The translations under genes and the position numbers were made by a program. DNA of 6,777 nucleotides, from positions 683 to 7,459 of the forward strand of contig DHSB01000144.1 of NCBI GenBank assembly GCA_002408385.1, read 5' to 3'. This DNA is from Myxococcales bacterium UBA5297 (GTDB lineage: Bacteria > Myxococcota > Myxococcia > Myxococcales > UBA5297). Positions 1-6,224 of this stretch are shown piece by piece. The notes below the pieces were generated by a model, which saw only the letters and a program-made list of their open reading frames with translations, ran no database searches and was not told the DNA's origin. Within the stretch, counting starts at the first letter, position 1. The number at the start of each line of letters is the position of its first letter.

Positions 1-126
1 CCTCGGCCCGCCACCCGCTCACCCTCGAGCGCAGCCTCCCGAGCGACGAGGGAGGGCGAAGGCACCCTTCGACTGCGCCCCGCGCCACCTCGCTCGTCGA
101 GAAGCTACGGCCCCCAGCCGGAGCCG

Positions 127-221
127 GACGAAGTCGAAGCGGGTTTTATCGACGCCTCTTCAGGCTCTGTTGCGAGCTCGGCGTCGGCCCCTTTCGGTCA
201 CTCGAGCAAAGTCGAAGTGGG
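127..221. repeat. Short degenerate AAGTCGAAG repeats
   Basis: GACGAAGTCGAAGCGGG at 127-143 and GAGCAAAGTCGAAGTGGG at 204-221 share the core AAGTCGAAG followed by C or T and GGG. A related inverted form, CCCTTCGACTGCGCCC, lies at 65-80. Motifs of the GTCGAAG / CTTCGAC kind are common dispersed intergenic repeats in GC-rich environmental bacteria. Three copies in under 160 non-coding bases and none noticed between the right-hand genes suggest remnants of such a family. The copies are short, so chance is not excluded. Confidence 0.35.
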
Positions 222-240
222 CCCGACTTTCGGCCTGCCG

Positions 241-294
241 CGAGCCCGCCGCGGGGCTCGGGCGGAAACGTGCGTCGCTCGAAGGATTCTTCGA
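241..294 (-). terminator. Tandem hairpins after the transporter stop codon
   Basis: Two perfect inverted repeats lie just downstream of the minus-strand transporter gene. TCGAAG/CTTCGA (279-284 and 289-294) has a 4-base loop, 8 bases past the stop. CGAGCCC/GGGCTCG (241-247 and 254-260) has a 6-base loop. Neither is followed by a U-tract on the minus strand, so this is not a textbook intrinsic terminator. It may end transcription weakly or protect the mRNA 3' end. Confidence 0.3.
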
Positions 295-301
295 CACGCT
301 G

Positions 302-1672
302 TCAGGCCAGCGCAGGCCCGCTGGCATCCTCACCGGGCGCAGGCTCGCGCGGCTGGGCGCGCAGCTCGTCGGCCCGCGCGCGCAGGTAGGCGTCAAGCCG
401 GTCGATGTCTCGTTGGAAGGTGCGCGCGATGAGCAGGTAGACGATTCCCGTGGGGATCCAGAAGGCGACGCTGACCGCCATCGCCTCGGCGTAGCCGATT
501 GAGGTGATGAGCACCCCGCCGATGAATGGGCCTATCCCCTTGCCCACGCTGTCGGTCAGGTTGAAGACCGCGAAGGTCGAGCCGCGCCGCTCTGGCGGGT
601 TGACGTTCATCAGCACCGCCTTGACGTTGGGGCTCGGGTAGGTGACCACCGCCCCGGCGAGAAACCCGACGAGCGCGGGCAACGGGAAGCTGCTCCAGGT
701 CGGCGCGGCTGGGAACTCGAGGCCAAGCAGCAGGAACCAGGGCAGGGTGCCCACGAGGATCGACGCACCGACCGAGATGGGCACCAGCCCCGGGCTGCGC
801 TTGTAGAGCCTCTCGCCGATGAAGCCGCCGAACAGGCCTCCCAGAGTCGCGCCGATACCGAAGACCAGCGTCAGCGTCGTCGCGATGCTCACCGGGAAGC
901 CCTTCTGCGTCCGGTAGAAGTCGATGAGGAAGAACGGCAGCACGCCCCAGGGGATGCAGCCCGTGATTCCCTGCAGGAAGCTGAGCAGGTTCGTGCGGTT
1001 CTTGAAGATCAGCCCGACCTCCGCGAGCGAGATGCGCTTGGCGTACTCGCCGCCCGCGTCGATGAGCTCCTTGAGCGAGTCCTCGCACTGGCCGCGCTTC
1101 GGCTCACGGGCGACCGCGAGGAACAGCGGCACGAGGACGAAGTTGGGCGCGGCGATGAGCAGGAACGGCAGCCGCCAGCCGTAGTCCTCGACCAGAAAGC
1201 CCGCGAGCGTCTGGCCGAGCACCTGCCCTATCGCCCAGGCGACGCCGATCCAGGCGTTGGCCACCGGGCGGTGCTCGGGCCGGAAGTAGTCGCCGAGCAT
1301 CGAGAAGGTGAGCGGAAAGATGCCGCCGACCCCGATGCCGGTGAGCACCCGCAGAACGAGGAGCTGCTCGTAGGTCTGGGTAAAGAGCTCGAAGCCGGTC
1401 AGCAGGCAGGGGATTTCGCCGACGAGGACGACGACCGCAAAGAGCACCTTGCGCGAGTACTTGTCGGTCAAGAACCCGAACAGCAGGCTGATGAGCGCGC
1501 CCAGCACGAAGAAGGCGGAGCCGAGCAGCCCTATCTGCTCGCGGTCGACCCCGTACTCCCGGACGATGTCTTCGATCACCGGGTTGATGATGTTCTGGTC
1601 AGCGAAGAGGAAAACCGAGGTGAGGACGAGCAACCCGAGGGTTACAACGTCCCGCTTGCTCATGCCCTTCAT
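302..1672 (-). CDS. MFS transporter (Spinster-like), probable alpha-galactoside importer
   Basis: An inner-membrane secondary transporter of the major facilitator superfamily, 456 residues, a normal length for a 12-helix member. Hydrophobic helices run from about residue 8 to 420. The loop after helix 2 carries the MFS signature GFLTDKYSRK (residues 66-75), and a polar central loop spans about 195-225. The N-terminal FADQNIINPVI stretch resembles the Spinster-like subgroup. A charged 35-40 residue cytoplasmic tail ends the protein. The ATG at 1672 is preferred because GAGGTGA (1683-1677) sits 4 bases before it; the next ATG, three codons in, would be 13 bases away. The start overlaps the stop of the alpha-galactosidase gene (ATGA), so the two are probably translationally coupled. 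Import of an alpha-galactoside is inferred from that pairing alone. Substrate, direction and coupling ion cannot be read from the sequence. MFS membership is near certain. Confidence 0.93.
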   Translation of the reverse strand: MKGMSKRDVVTLGLLVLTSVFLFADQNIINPVIEDIVREYGVDREQIGLLGSAFFVLGALISLLFGFLTDKYSRKVLFAVVVLVGEIPCLLTGFELFTQTYEQLLVLRVLTGIGVGGIFPLTFSMLGDYFRPEHRPVANAWIGVAWAIGQVLGQTLAGFLVEDYGWRLPFLLIAAPNFVLVPLFLAVAREPKRGQCEDSLKELIDAGGEYAKRISLAEVGLIFKNRTNLLSFLQGITGCIPWGVLPFFLIDFYRTQKGFPVSIATTLTLVFGIGATLGGLFGGFIGERLYKRSPGLVPISVGASILVGTLPWFLLLGLEFPAAPTWSSFPLPALVGFLAGAVVTYPSPNVKAVLMNVNPPERRGSTFAVFNLTDSVGKGIGPFIGGVLITSIGYAEAMAVSVAFWIPTGIVYLLIARTFQRDIDRLDAYLRARADELRAQPREPAPGEDASGPALA

Positions 1673-3789
1673 CGGCTCACCTCTCGCGGGCCTATCTCGG
1701 CCTCGACGAACCGGATTCCGGCCCTCTCGCCGACAGCGCGCGGCGTTCCGTTCACCGGGAGCAGCGTTCCTGGCTTGCCCTCGGCCAGACCGATGACGAG
1801 GCGGCCGCGCGCGCGCAGGCCCTCGCGAACACGGAACCAGAGCCCGTCTGCGTTTCGCGAGATCTCCGCGACGTCGCCCGCTCCGCCGAGCAGATGGCAG
1901 GTCGAGCCGAGGACCGTGTCGACGCCCGCGACCGTGGAGATCTTGAAAAGCCGGCAGCCACGCCCAGCCACAGGCAGCGACAGCCCGTCGCGCGCCGACA
2001 GCAGCTCGCCCGAGACCTGGTCGAACGCCACCTCGGCCTGCAGCTCCTCCGGAGCGAGCGCGATCGTCTGCTCCCGGTCCCCAAGGTTGACGAGCAGCAG
2101 GTAGCGGTGAGGACCGTGCTCGAACAGGACGCGGTAGAGCTCGCCTATCGGCGTCACCTCGAACCGCTCGGGGGTCAGCATGGGAAACCCGCGCAGCAGG
2201 AGCTGCTTCTCGTCGCCATAGGCCGCCGGGTCGTCCGAGAAGAGCAGGACGCCCGACAGCAGGTAGTTGACCACGAAGAGCGTCTGCGCCTCGCGCTCGG
2301 TCAGCTTGCTCTGCGTGCGCCGTAGGATGAAGACGTCCGGATCGTTGGCGAACAGGCGCCGGTGCAGGTGCGCGCGGTGGATGGTGTTCGCCAGCGAGGA
2401 GCGGGTCGAGACGCGCTCACCGTAGTCGAGCAGGGAGAGAAACCGGTCCTCCCAGTACGGGCTCACGTCGGGGCCGATTCGGCAATACTCGACCCGTCCG
2501 GCCGCGCTGGCGAGCGGTACCCCGCAGGCGAGCAGCGCCTTGTCGCCGAGCGCCTCGCGCAACAGCTCGAGCGCGTCGGCCATTCGCTCGCCGCGGGTCT
2601 GCTCGCTGGTCGGCAGCAGCGCCGCGGCGTAGAGAAAGTCGGCCTTGATCAGGTCGTAGCCCCACTCACCGCTCATCGTCGCCACCGCGTCGCGCACGTA
2701 GCGGCGCGCGGGCTGCCGCGACAGGTCGAGCGCGTAGTAGGTGCCCGACCAGCTCGGGTTCCAGCCCGCCGAGACGGGGATGCCGCGCTCGTCGCGCAGC
2801 AGCCAGTCCGGATGGTCGAGGAAGAGCCGCGAGCGCTTCTCGCAGACGAACGGCGCGAGCCACAGGCCCGCCCGGAAGCCCCGTTCGTGGATCGCTTCGG
2901 CGAGCGCCTTCATCCCGTGAGGGAACTTCGAGGAGGGCAGCAGCCAGTCGCCTACCGCGGGCGCGTAGCCGTCGTCGATTTGGAAGAAGTCGCCCGGCCG
3001 GCCGATACCCGCGAACCTGTCGAGGCTCAGCCAAATCAGGCGCTCGTCGATGTTCGTGTAGTGGCGGTACCAGCTTGTCCATCCGAAGGCCTTCTCGCCC
3101 TCGACGGGCCGAGGCGCGATGCCGGCGGCCTCGAGATAGCCGTCGGTCGCGGTGTCGAGACTGGGGCTTCGCGCCACGTGCAGCCCGAGCAGCCGAAACG
3201 GCTTGTCGATGACGCGCCTGCCGGCGCAGTCCTTCTCCGCCTCTATCGACCCGGTCTGCAGGTCGAGCCGCAGCACCGTGAAGCCCGAGCCCTCGGCGGT
3301 CGAGCCGACGAAGACGAACCCGTCACGCAGCCGCAGGTGCGTGAACGACCAGCTATGGAACACGCCGCGCCCGGTGCCGTAGCGCGTGAATCCCGCGTCG
3401 CCGAGCGGCCGCAGAAACCAGAGCAGCGGGCTCGGCGGCTTGAGCGCTCTGGCGCGGTCGAGCTCCCGCGTCGAGCTCCAGGATTGCCAGCCGTTCGCGA
3501 GCGCCGAGAGCACCTCGCGGTGCAACTCGGCAGAGAGCCGCAGCTCCACCTTCGCCTCGAGCAGCTCGACCGGGGTCGACGGGTGCAGCGTCACCGCGAG
3601 TTGCAGCCTGTCCCCCTCGGAGATCAGGCGGGTTTCAAGCGAGACATCCGGCAGGTCGGCGCGCGGCTCGAACGGGAGCACGACAAACCTCTCCTCGCCG
3701 CCGACCCGATAGCGCACGTGCCCGGACAGCGCTCCGAAACAAGTCGGCACGACGACTGGGCCCGCGGGTGGCACACGCATTTCGGGCAT
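1669..3789 (-). CDS. Alpha-galactosidase, glycoside hydrolase family 36
   Basis: A GH36 retaining alpha-galactosidase of 706 residues that hydrolyses terminal alpha-1,6-galactosyl groups such as those of melibiose or raffinose. An N-terminal beta-rich domain (about 1-230) precedes a TIM barrel (about 235-530). Barrel landmarks are GWTSWY (236-241), FFQIDDGY (268-275, substrate-binding Asp pair), GLWLAPF (308-314), IKADFLY (381-387, nucleophile Asp384) and RIGPDVSPYW (437-446, acid/base Asp441). These match the Thermotoga maritima GalA pattern as I recall it. No signal peptide is visible, so the enzyme should be cytoplasmic. The ATG at 3789 is chosen because GGGAGG (3803-3798) lies 8 bases upstream. 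A TTG at 3834 would add 15 residues but has no such site. The protein is about 150 residues longer than the T. maritima enzyme, partly from a C-terminal extension after about residue 617. It overlaps the transporter gene by four bases. The exact substrate is inferred; other alpha-galactosides are possible. Confidence 0.94.
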   Translation of the reverse strand: MPEMRVPPAGPVVVPTCFGALSGHVRYRVGGEERFVVLPFEPRADLPDVSLETRLISEGDRLQLAVTLHPSTPVELLEAKVELRLSAELHREVLSALANGWQSWSSTRELDRARALKPPSPLLWFLRPLGDAGFTRYGTGRGVFHSWSFTHLRLRDGFVFVGSTAEGSGFTVLRLDLQTGSIEAEKDCAGRRVIDKPFRLLGLHVARSPSLDTATDGYLEAAGIAPRPVEGEKAFGWTSWYRHYTNIDERLIWLSLDRFAGIGRPGDFFQIDDGYAPAVGDWLLPSSKFPHGMKALAEAIHERGFRAGLWLAPFVCEKRSRLFLDHPDWLLRDERGIPVSAGWNPSWSGTYYALDLSRQPARRYVRDAVATMSGEWGYDLIKADFLYAAALLPTSEQTRGERMADALELLREALGDKALLACGVPLASAAGRVEYCRIGPDVSPYWEDRFLSLLDYGERVSTRSSLANTIHRAHLHRRLFANDPDVFILRRTQSKLTEREAQTLFVVNYLLSGVLLFSDDPAAYGDEKQLLLRGFPMLTPERFEVTPIGELYRVLFEHGPHRYLLLVNLGDREQTIALAPEELQAEVAFDQVSGELLSARDGLSLPVAGRGCRLFKISTVAGVDTVLGSTCHLLGGAGDVAEISRNADGLWFRVREGLRARGRLVIGLAEGKPGTLLPVNGTPRAVGERAGIRFVEAEIGPREVSR

Positions 3790-3869
3790 CTTCAAGACCT
3801 CCCGGAATTCAGGCTGCTGACGGCGCCAGCTCAAGACGATGGTTCGAGCGTCGGAAAGCTATCATGGGA

Positions 3870-3902
3870 GTTGTGAGTCGTGAGTTGACAGTTGTGAGTT
3901 GA
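3870..3902. repeat. AGTTGTGAGT/GTGAGTTGA direct repeat island
   Basis: AGTTGTGAGT occurs at 3870-3879 and again at 3890-3899, exactly 20 bases apart. GTGAGTTGA occurs at 3880-3888 and 3894-3902. The 33-base island is clearly richer in A+T than its surroundings and sits about 80 bases upstream of the alpha-galactosidase start. Two copies two helical turns apart would suit binding of a regulator to one face of the DNA. It could equally be a low-complexity intergenic repeat of the kind seen in many genomes. Its function is unknown. Confidence 0.5.
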
Positions 3903-4094
3903 AAGGCGACCGGCCCCGGCATTCGCCCGGAACCCTTGCGATCGGTCGCGGGTCGGGAGGGGCGAATAGCAATGGCCCCAACGAGGAATCAGGAAGATGC
4001 GCGGGCGGTCCGGCGGCCGGCACGAACGCCGGCGCTCCGGAAAAAACCCCGGCCGTCACCTGCCTCGTCCGACACGGTAAGCTGCGCCCGAAAC

Positions 4095-4129
4095 GGCGCT
4101 CTGGTCTGCGGCGGGAGAACCAGGGCGCC
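4095..4129. promoter_or_regulatory. Large inverted repeat upstream of the DUF2147 gene
   Basis: GGCGCTCTGGT (4095-4105) and ACCAGGGCGCC (4119-4129) are complementary over 11 positions. Ten are Watson-Crick pairs and one is a G-T, which would be a G-U wobble in RNA. The spacer is 13 bases. The repeat ends 30 bases before the AAGGAG ribosome binding site of the next gene. As DNA, the two arms are 24 bases apart, close to two helical turns, which suits a dimeric repressor. As RNA, it would be a stable leader hairpin. No adjacent regulator helps decide between these. Confidence 0.45.
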
Positions 4130-4172
4130 AGCGTTGGATTTCCCCCTCGCCGATCCGTGAAGGAGACGAGCC

Positions 4173-4667
4173 ATGGCGCGCACCTCTATTGGACTGTTCG
4201 GGCTTCTCATCGGCGCTGCTCTCTGCGTGCCCGCCCTCGCCGGCGCGAACGAGAAGACCGCTGCCAATGCCATCCTCGGCCGCTGGATCACGGCCAAGGA
4301 CATCTCGAACGTCGAGATCAGCCGCTGCGGCGAGAATTACTGCGGGAAGATCGTCTCGCTCAAGGAACCGACCTACGGCAAAGGCGATCCGGAGGAAGGC
4401 AAACCCCAGCACGACCGGGAGAACCCGGACGACACGCTCAAGGCACGCCCGCTCATCGGCCTGCCGTTGCTCGAGGGCTTCACCTACGAGGGCGACGGGA
4501 CCTGGGATGACGGCACCATCTACGACCCGGAGAGCGGCAAGACGTACAAGTGCGTCATCAGAATCGCCGACGGTGGCAAGACGCTCAACGTACGCGGCTT
4601 CATCGGGTTCTCGCTCCTCGGCCGCACCACGGTCTGGAAGCGCGTCGAGACGCCCGAGAAGAAGTAG
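4173..4667 (+). CDS. Secreted DUF2147 domain protein
   Basis: A 164-residue exported protein with the DUF2147 fold, a small beta-rich domain of unknown biochemical role found in many proteobacteria and Bacteroidetes. Residues 1-24 form a signal peptide: Arg3, a hydrophobic core GLFGLLIGAAL, and a likely cleavage after ALA or GA near 23-25. The mature part carries the family landmarks in order: GRWIT (36-40), RCGENYCGKIV (51-61, with Cys52 and Cys57), DRENPDD (81-87), RPLIGLPLLEGF (92-103), GTIYDPESGKTY (114-125) and RGFIGFSLLGRTTVWKR (141-157). Cys52 and Cys57 could form a disulfide after export. The ATG at 4173 has an ideal AAGGAG (4160-4165) seven bases upstream. A TTG at 4189 lies in another frame and is irrelevant. 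Inverted repeats flank the gene on both sides, suggesting its own transcription unit. Family assignment is firm; function is unknown. Confidence 0.92.
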   Translation: MARTSIGLFGLLIGAALCVPALAGANEKTAANAILGRWITAKDISNVEISRCGENYCGKIVSLKEPTYGKGDPEEGKPQHDRENPDDTLKARPLIGLPLLEGFTYEGDGTWDDGTIYDPESGKTYKCVIRIADGGKTLNVRGFIGFSLLGRTTVWKRVETPEKK

Positions 4668-4671
4668 CCAA

Positions 4672-4744
4672 AGCGCCGGGCCCCGCCGCTGGCTCGAGTT
4701 GTCGATTTCTACGCAAATCGCGCCAGGGCCGCTGCACGGCCCTG
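4672..4744 (+). terminator. Three hairpins after the DUF2147 gene
   Basis: Three inverted repeats follow the stop codon closely. The first, 4672-4690, has AGCG-CGCT outer pairs, one mismatch, then inner CGG/CCG pairs and a 3-base loop. The second is CGATTT/AAATCG at 4703-4708 and 4715-4720. The third is CAGGGCCG/CGGCCCTG at 4724-4731 and 4737-4744, an 8-bp perfect stem with a 5-base loop. No clear U-run follows, only a mildly T-rich patch (TTGTCGATTTCT) after the first. It is probably the end of the DUF2147 transcript, but not a classical intrinsic terminator. Confidence 0.35.
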
Positions 4745-4783
4745 CCGGGCCAGTCACGCCTCCAGGCTTGCTTTAATCCCTCC

Positions 4784-4872
4784 GGCCACCTCGATCGGCT
4801 CCAAGGGCCCTTGGCGGCCTCCAGGTGGCCGAGCGACCCTGCGAAGAGCGCGTTTTCGAGGCTCTCGCCTCG
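4784..4872 (+). other. Structured leader upstream of the LysE gene
   Basis: GGCCACCT (4784-4791) and AGGTGGCC (4823-4830) form a perfect 8-bp outer stem. Nested inside is the 14-base perfect palindrome CCAAGGGCCCTTGG (4801-4814). A further perfect hairpin, CGAGGC-TCTC-GCCTCG, occupies 4857-4872. All of this lies between the DUF2147 and LysE genes, ending 34 bases before the LysE ribosome binding site. It does not match a riboswitch I know. GC-rich DNA makes such repeats easily, so function is only suggested. Confidence 0.35.
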
Positions 4873-4905
4873 TCCGGGCCGCGGGCGCCGGCCAAGACCG
4901 CTCGC

Positions 4906-4921
4906 GAGGAGACCTCGACTG
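4906..4921 (+). promoter_or_regulatory. Ribosome binding site and CTG start of the LysE gene
   Basis: GAGGAG (4906-4911) lies exactly seven bases before CTG (4919-4921). From that codon the reading frame gives a complete LysE-family protein. No ATG, GTG or TTG in this frame lies near enough to replace it. The upstream GTG at 4550 and TTG at 4811 add long Arg/Pro-rich non-homologous tails. The TTG at 4949 and the ATG at 5018 cut into or past the first membrane helix. Confidence 0.55.
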
Positions 4922-5542
4922 ACCGGGCTGACCGAGTTCCTGCTCAAGGGATTGCTCATCGGGCTCGTCGTCGGTGTGCCCATCGGCCCGGTGAGCCTGC
5001 TCTGCCTGCAGCGGATGGTCACAAGGGGCCGCCGAATCGGTCTCGCGAGCGGTCTCGGCGCATCTACGAGCAACGTTCTCTACGGGTCCGTCGCCGCGTT
5101 CGGCGTTCACTTCGTCGCCTCCTTCATCAGCGAGCACCACCGCTCACTCGAGGTACTCGGCGGCCTCGTCGTCGCCGGCTTTGGCGTGCGGTTGCTCTTC
5201 GAGAAGCCGCCGGCCGTGGCCAAGAGCACCGAGCCCAAGGGCGGCCTCTCTGCCTTCTGGACCGCGTTCGCGCTCTCGGTGCTCAATCCCACGAGCCTCT
5301 TCCTGCTGCTTGCGGCCTTCGCTGCCGCCGGTATCGGACGTCCGTCGGCCCACCCCGTCCACGCCGCGCTGCTCGTGGCTGGCCTCTTCGCCGGCTCGGT
5401 GGTCTGGTGGCTCGCCCTCGCCGCCTCCGGCCGCTACCTGCGGCGACGGCTCGCTTCGAGGCTCGGCGTGCTTCAGAGGGCTACCGGCGCGGCGATGGTC
5501 GCCGCCGGTCTCGGCGTCGCGCTCGCCCGGGTGCTCGAGTGA
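4919..5542 (+). CDS. LysE/RhtB-family exporter, probable CTG start
   Basis: An inner-membrane exporter of the LysE superfamily, which pumps out amino acids or related small metabolites. It has 207 residues, typical for the family (about 200-210). Predicted helices are about 7-30, 41-67, 76-95, 111-138, 146-168 and 187-205. The family signature is seen as GVPIGPVSLLCLQR (19-32) in the first helix, followed by the GLASGLGASTSNVLYG block (41-56). The second conserved motif LNPTSLFLLLAAF (122-134) opens helix 4. The first motif reads PIGP rather than the classical PGP, as in a divergent LysE subgroup; substrate cannot be inferred. The start is placed at CTG 4919 because of a well-spaced GAGGAG and because the frame contains no usual start nearby. 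A sequence error or lost start is the alternative. The DTW gene begins 70 bases after the stop on the same strand, so they may be cotranscribed. Confidence 0.85.
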   Translation: MTGLTEFLLKGLLIGLVVGVPIGPVSLLCLQRMVTRGRRIGLASGLGASTSNVLYGSVAAFGVHFVASFISEHHRSLEVLGGLVVAGFGVRLLFEKPPAVAKSTEPKGGLSAFWTAFALSVLNPTSLFLLLAAFAAAGIGRPSAHPVHAALLVAGLFAGSVVWWLALAASGRYLRRRLASRLGVLQRATGAAMVAAGLGVALARVLE

Positions 5543-5612
5543 GGCCTGCTCAGCCGCTCGCGTCGTTCGCTCCTCGACGGATTGCGCCGCGCATGCTCTG
5601 CTCCCGCCCGCG

Positions 5613-6224
5613 ATGCGCGAGACCTGCCGGCGCTGCCTGCGACCGACCGACTTCTGCTTCTGCGACGGCCTGCCCCTCATCCCGACGCGGACCCGCGTGG
5701 TGCTGCTCCAGCATCCTCGCGAGGCGCGCCTCGCCATCTGCAGCGCCCGGCTGACGCACCTCGCGCTTGCCGAATCCGAGCTTTACTGCGGCGTCCGCTT
5801 CGCCGGCCACGACCGCGTGCGCGCGCTTGCCTCGCAGCCAGGCGCGTACCTGCTCTATCCAGGCGAGGGCGCGGTCGCTGCCGACTCGCTCACCGCCTCG
5901 CCTCCGGCCCACCTCTTCGTCATCGACGGCACCTGGAAGCAGGCAGAGAAGATGCTGCGCGAGAACCCGCTCTTCGCCGCGCTTCCCCGCGTGTCGATCT
6001 CCGGGGTAGCGAGCGGCTATGCCGGGCTGAGGCGGGAGCCGGGGCCGGATCGGCTGTCGACGCTCGAGGCGGTGGCCTGCGCCCTCGAAGCCTTCGAGGG
6101 CGACCCGACCCGCTTCGCGCCGATGCGCGCCGCCTTCCGCCGCATGGTCGAGCAGCAGCTCACCTGCGCGAAGGGCGAGCGGCGCAACCCCCGACACCGG
6201 AGGCGCCCGGCGGCCTCGCTTTAG
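5613..6224 (+). CDS. DTW-domain tRNA-uridine aminocarboxypropyltransferase (TapT-like)
   Basis: A 203-residue member of the DTW family. Characterised members (TapT of Escherichia coli, human DTWD1/2) transfer the 3-amino-3-carboxypropyl group of S-adenosylmethionine to uridine in tRNA, giving acp3U. An N-terminal zinc knuckle is visible as Cys5-x2-Cys8 and Cys15-x-Cys17. Family landmarks follow in order: LLQHPREA (31-38), YLLYPGEGA (79-87), the signature IDGTWKQAEKML (104-115) with Asp105, Thr107 and Trp108, LPRVSI (124-129) and RLSTLEAVACAL (147-158). A basic tail ends the protein (187-198), perhaps helping to hold tRNA. ATG 5613 is the only usual start in this frame near the zinc knuckle. 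It lacks a clear ribosome binding site, so translation may depend on the upstream LysE gene. The stop codon overlaps that of the convergent zinc-ribbon gene. Family assignment is firm; which tRNA position it modifies is inferred from relatives. Confidence 0.92.
   Translation: MRETCRRCLRPTDFCFCDGLPLIPTRTRVVLLQHPREARLAICSARLTHLALAESELYCGVRFAGHDRVRALASQPGAYLLYPGEGAVAADSLTASPPAHLFVIDGTWKQAEKMLRENPLFAALPRVSISGVASGYAGLRREPGPDRLSTLEAVACALEAFEGDPTRFAPMRAAFRRMVEQQLTCAKGERRNPRHRRRPAASL

Larger units (their letters stand above)
1..301. other. Non-coding flank downstream of the transporter operon
   Basis: No gene is supported here. The open frames crossing it are Arg/Ala/Pro-rich shadows with no recognisable domain. 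The stretch holds three copies of a short AGTCGAAG-type motif: inverted at 65-80, direct at 127-143 and direct at 204-221. It also holds two perfect hairpins close to the transporter stop codon, listed separately. It looks like a 3' intergenic region with degenerate dispersed repeats. A gene beyond the left edge could extend into the first bases, but I see no sign of one. Confidence 0.6.
3790..4172. other. Divergent intergenic region
   Basis: 383 bases lie between the minus-strand sugar operon and the plus-strand DUF2147 gene, so promoters for both should be here. I find no convincing sigma70 pair. TATCAT (3860-3865, plus) and TTGACA (3885-3890, plus) are isolated elements in the wrong order. 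The region holds the AGTTGTGAGT repeat island at 3870-3902, a 7-bp inverted repeat GCGACCG/CGGTCGC (3906-3912 and 3943-3949), and a large inverted repeat at 4095-4129. No regulator gene is adjacent. Short Arg/Pro-rich frames inside it look like chance. Confidence 0.6.

Noticed and set aside
1271..2104. 277-codon open frame opposite the transporter and the 3' part of the alpha-galactosidase
   Set aside because: It straddles two well-supported genes and has the low-complexity Glu/Asp then Ser/Arg/Pro composition of a shadow frame.
2362..3876. 504-codon open frame on the plus strand opposite the alpha-galactosidase
   Set aside because: The product is Arg/Ala/Val/Glu-rich with no domain, while the minus strand encodes a full GH36 enzyme with all catalytic motifs. 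Long antisense frames are usual in GC-rich DNA.
3860..3913. Possible sigma70 promoter from TTGACA (3885-3890) and TATCAT (3860-3865)
   Set aside because: On the plus strand the -10-like element precedes the -35-like one, and no TATAAT-like hexamer lies about 17 bases after TTGACA. The minus strand gave no acceptable pair either.
4016..4046. GCCGGC repeats followed by a run of six A
   Set aside because: The A-run would read as U only on the minus strand, where the GCCGGC pair lies downstream of it, not upstream, so it does not form a terminator.
3972..4160. Small 62-codon frame just before the DUF2147 gene, with GGGAGG 11 bases upstream
   Set aside because: The product is Arg/Pro/Ala-rich with no domain, the ribosome binding site spacing is long, and the frame runs through the 4095-4129 inverted repeat. 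Most likely chance.
5144..5737. 197-codon minus-strand frame across the LysE and DTW genes
   Set aside because: It spans two recognisable plus-strand genes and shows only shadow-type Arg/Gly/Glu-rich sequence.
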